Below are positions 61,728 to 64,000 of a DNA stretch of 64,000 nt, piece after piece (position 1 is the stretch's first letter; each line of letters starts with the position of its first letter). The position numbers and the translations under genes were made by a program. Source of the stretch: Cyclobacterium plantarum (lineage in GTDB: Bacteria; Bacteroidota; Bacteroidia; Cytophagales; Cyclobacteriaceae). Location: positions 248,001-312,000 of the forward strand of contig NZ_JAANYN010000004.1 of NCBI RefSeq assembly GCF_011290685.1, read 5' to 3'. The notes below the pieces were generated by a model. The model saw only the letters and a program-made list of their open reading frames with translations. It ran no database searches and had not been told where the DNA came from.

Positions 61728-63157
61728 TACAGGACCCCTTTTTTATTTTATTGGTAGGGATGTTGATTGTGGTAGGGGGGATTTTAGCAGGCAAGTTAAA
61801 TCCCTTTATTGCTTTGCTTCTTGCGGCATTGGTGGTGGCATGGATGACTCCCGCTGCGGCAATTGTAGAATTTGCCCTCAGCAAAGGCCAATCTGATGCC
61901 AATGCCATAGCCCTGGCAACCACACCTATTGGAGAAAGGATAGCAGGAGCATTTGGGAGCACGGTTGGGAAAATTGGTATCCTGATAGCCATGGCGGCGA
62001 TTATTGGGAAATCCATGCTGATGAGTGGGGCAGCAGAACGGATTGTACGTTCCATTCTTGGATTGACCGGGGAAAAAAATGCCCCTTTGGCATTTCTGAG
62101 TGGTAGTTTTTTTCTTGGGATTCCAGTTTTTTTTGATACCGTTTTCTACCTCATGATCCCCCTGGCCAAGGCAATGGCAATGCGCCTTAAGGAAAGTTAT
62201 CTTTTACTGGTACTTTGTATTACAGCGGGGGCAGCCATGGCCAATTCCCTTGTGCCCCCTACACCGGGCCCTTTGTTTTTGATTGCAGAAATGAACATTC
62301 CTATTGGCATGATGATGGTCGGGGGATTTTTGGTTGGCCTGGTTACCACAGCCGCTGGATATCTCTTTGCTGTATGGACCAATAAAAGAAACCAAATCCC
62401 TTTAAGGGATTCATTGGATGCCCCCTTGAAAGAAATTCAATCCCTGGCAGATAAAGACAGTACCCAACTGCCATCTCTGGGATTTTCTTTATCCCCCATA
62501 TTGGTCCCGCTTTTATTGATTACCGGAAGTGCTACCATCAGCACTTTTTGGGATCAGGCAGCAGGAGGTACGGTAGGGGTGATTTTTGATGGGATTCATT
62601 TCCTGGGGGAGAAAAATATGGCTTTAATTCTGGGGGCTTTGGCCGCTTTGCTCACATTGTTTTTACAGCAGGATAAGGAAAGAGCTGGTATGAAGGGAGC
62701 GGTTCAGGCTGCCCTGACCAGTGGAGGGGTAATTATTTTGATTACAGCGGCAGGTGGTGCATTTGGCGCCATGCTTCAGCAAACCGGGATAAGTATCCGG
62801 ATAGAATCAATGACCGAGGGCTTTCAGATAGCCCTGATACCCCTGGCCTTCTTTATCACGGCCATTGTCAGAACAGCCCAGGGCTCAGCCACCGTAGCCA
62901 TGATAACAGCTTCCGGCATATTGTCGGGAATGTCCACCGCAGGATTGGAGTACCATCAGCTGTACCTTGGCCTTTCCATTGCCTGTGGGTCCAAGCTGAT
63001 CCCCTGGATGAATGACAGTGGTTTCTGGATCGTATGTAAAATGAGCAACCTTACGGAAAAAGAAGCATTAAAGACCTTTTCACCATTATTGACAATCATG
63101 GGAATAGTTGGGTTGATTACCATTTTGGTGGCTGCCAAACTTTTCCCATTGGTATAA
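61724..63157 (+). CDS. GntP family sugar-acid permease
   Basis: A 477-residue inner-membrane transporter with about 12-14 hydrophobic segments, of the GntP family that imports gluconate, galactarate or related sugar acids with protons. Family-typical segments are GKIGILIAMAAIIGKSMLMS, SGSFFLGIPVFFDTVFYLMI (with the FDT motif), ANSLVPPTPGPLFLIAE and RTAQGSATVAMITASGILSG. The near-C-terminal block SKLIPWMNDSGFWIV completes the pattern. Translation is coupled to the aldolase by the ATGA overlap. It is followed after 23 bases by the dehydratase-like gene. Confidence 0.93.
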   Translation: MIQDPFFILLVGMLIVVGGILAGKLNPFIALLLAALVVAWMTPAAAIVEFALSKGQSDANAIALATTPIGERIAGAFGSTVGKIGILIAMAAIIGKSMLMSGAAERIVRSILGLTGEKNAPLAFLSGSFFLGIPVFFDTVFYLMIPLAKAMAMRLKESYLLLVLCITAGAAMANSLVPPTPGPLFLIAEMNIPIGMMMVGGFLVGLVTTAAGYLFAVWTNKRNQIPLRDSLDAPLKEIQSLADKDSTQLPSLGFSLSPILVPLLLITGSATISTFWDQAAGGTVGVIFDGIHFLGEKNMALILGALAALLTLFLQQDKERAGMKGAVQAALTSGGVIILITAAGGAFGAMLQQTGISIRIESMTEGFQIALIPLAFFITAIVRTAQGSATVAMITASGILSGMSTAGLEYHQLYLGLSIACGSKLIPWMNDSGFWIVCKMSNLTEKEALKTFSPLLTIMGIVGLITILVAAKLFPLV

Positions 63158-63180
63158 AAAACAGATAAACCCATAGACTT

Positions 63181-64000
63181 ATGAAACATTTCCTGAAAGA
63201 TCTGCACAGAAGAAAATTTGTTAAGTTATTTGCCTCAGGAACAGCCGGGGCATTCGCCGCCGCTTCGGCTGCTTTTGGAACAGAGAATAGTCCTGAACGG
63301 GGGACTGGCAAAGCAACAGCCAAAAAAAAGGAGGTATTGATGAAAGTTGGTTGTCAATCGGGGGGCACCTCGGAAGAGAACCTGGCTTTCAAAGCCCGCC
63401 ACGGGGTATTCAATATGGATGGCGGCATGCCAAAATTCATTGAAGGAAAGGGTTGGGATCTTGAAGATTCCCTTCGGAAAAGGGATGCCTGTGAAGAGTA
63501 TGGTATCAGTCTGGACGCTTACCACCTGCCTTTGTCTTCAGCAGGAATTGACAGGGTGATTATTCCCCACATCATGATGGGAAAAAGTCCAGAAAGAGAC
63601 CATGAAATAGAAATGGTTCAGCAGATGATTGAGGTTGCAGCCAAAACAGGGGTTAAACTTCTGAATTACAACACCACCATCCTGCCGGTTTTACGCACTG
63701 GAAGAACGATTGATCCTGCCAGGGGAAATGCCTCCTATAGCACATGGAATTACGAGGAGGCATTGAACCGCGAACAGCAGCTTACCAAAGCAGGAAGGGC
63801 AGATGCGGATGAAGTTTTCGAAAGAATTACTTATCTTTTGGACAGAATTCTGCCGGTGGCTGAAGAATACCAGGTCAAATTAGGGAATCACATCGCGGAT
63901 CCACCGGTACCAGATGCATACAATGGTATCATGCGGTGGAACAGCCCCGAGGTTTTTGAGGGTATCAAACGTTTTGCCCAGCTATATGATAGCCCATATC
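63181..64000 (+). CDS. Mannonate dehydratase-like TIM-barrel protein with Tat signal (3' end cut off)
   Basis: An open frame from the ATG at 63181 that runs past the window end; 273 codons are visible. The N-terminus HFLKDLHRRKFVKLFASGTA, then GAFAAASAA, is a Tat-type signal (RRKF motif and small-residue cleavage region). The mature part has VLMKVGCQSGGTSEENL and the family-like blocks HGVFNMDGGMPKF, KLLNYNTTILPVLRTGRTI and NASYSTWNYEEALNREQQL, which I associate with mannonate-dehydratase-like TIM barrels. D-mannonate dehydratase (UxuA) makes 2-keto-3-deoxygluconate. Export makes a role outside the cytosol possible, which would be odd for UxuA. The exact reaction is inferred from context. Confidence 0.7.
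   Translation, partial: MKHFLKDLHRRKFVKLFASGTAGAFAAASAAFGTENSPERGTGKATAKKKEVLMKVGCQSGGTSEENLAFKARHGVFNMDGGMPKFIEGKGWDLEDSLRKRDACEEYGISLDAYHLPLSSAGIDRVIIPHIMMGKSPERDHEIEMVQQMIEVAAKTGVKLLNYNTTILPVLRTGRTIDPARGNASYSTWNYEEALNREQQLTKAGRADADEVFERITYLLDRILPVAEEYQVKLGNHIADPPVPDAYNGIMRWNSPEVFEGIKRFAQLYDSPY

Overview
The window comes from a Bacteroidota chromosome, probably of a marine, glycan-degrading member near Cyclobacteriaceae (the family is inference). Evidence: a SusC/SusD pair with a FecI/FecR regulator, a giant cell-surface protein ending in a type IX secretion (T9SS) sorting domain, DUF4954 next to glmS, a Bacteroidota-style ABC-F protein, many secreted enzymes and lipoproteins, and promoters of the Bacteroidota TTTG-N19-TAnnTTTG type. 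Coding density is high and intergenic DNA is AT-rich. No rRNA, CRISPR array, insertion sequence or prophage was seen.

Layout. 1-3 kb: 3-hydroxyacyl-CoA dehydrogenase, a MiaE-like tRNA hydroxylase and a GT2 glycosyltransferase. 3-6.7 kb: two adjacent secreted proteins of unknown function. 7-11 kb: glmS followed by a DUF4954 beta-helix protein, an amino-sugar operon. 11.3-18.3 kb: exported glycan enzymes: sulfatase, SGNH esterase, lipoprotein amidohydrolase, HGSNAT-like membrane acyltransferase and GH109 alpha-N-acetylgalactosaminidase. 18.3-22.8 kb: RlmI-like methyltransferase, an internally deleted sodium/solute symporter remnant, an ABC-F ATPase with a decayed second site, and a Bcr/CflA efflux pump. 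23-31 kb: one gene for an adhesin-like protein of about 2,700 residues (sugar-dehydrogenase propeller, calcium loops, five malectin-like domains, Kelch, three PKD domains, T9SS tail).

31.2-31.4 kb: two tandem tRNA-Glu genes with a clear promoter. 31.6-34.9 kb: 1-Cys peroxiredoxin, KAS III-like enzyme, fuconolactonase-like amidohydrolase and rhamnose/fucose mutarotase. 34.9-37.7 kb: three-gene proton-translocating transhydrogenase (pnt). 38-46.7 kb: a 56-residue membrane protein, an exported AGE epimerase and two tandem paralogous lipoproteins, each joining a sugar-dehydrogenase propeller, HEAT repeats and a cytochrome c domain. 46.7-49.5 kb: a small lipoprotein, an outer-membrane barrel candidate and an OprO/P-type porin. 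49.5-53.6 kb: molybdenum cofactor operon moaD-moaE-moaA-moeA-xdhC.

54-64 kb: the most coherent system. An ECF sigma factor, a FecR anti-sigma factor and an STN-bearing SusC (cell-surface signalling) precede SusD, an HpcH/HpaI aldolase, a GntP permease and a mannonate-dehydratase-like protein that runs off the window end. Dehydratase, aldolase and sugar-acid permease together suggest import and non-phosphorylative breakdown of a uronate or aldonate.
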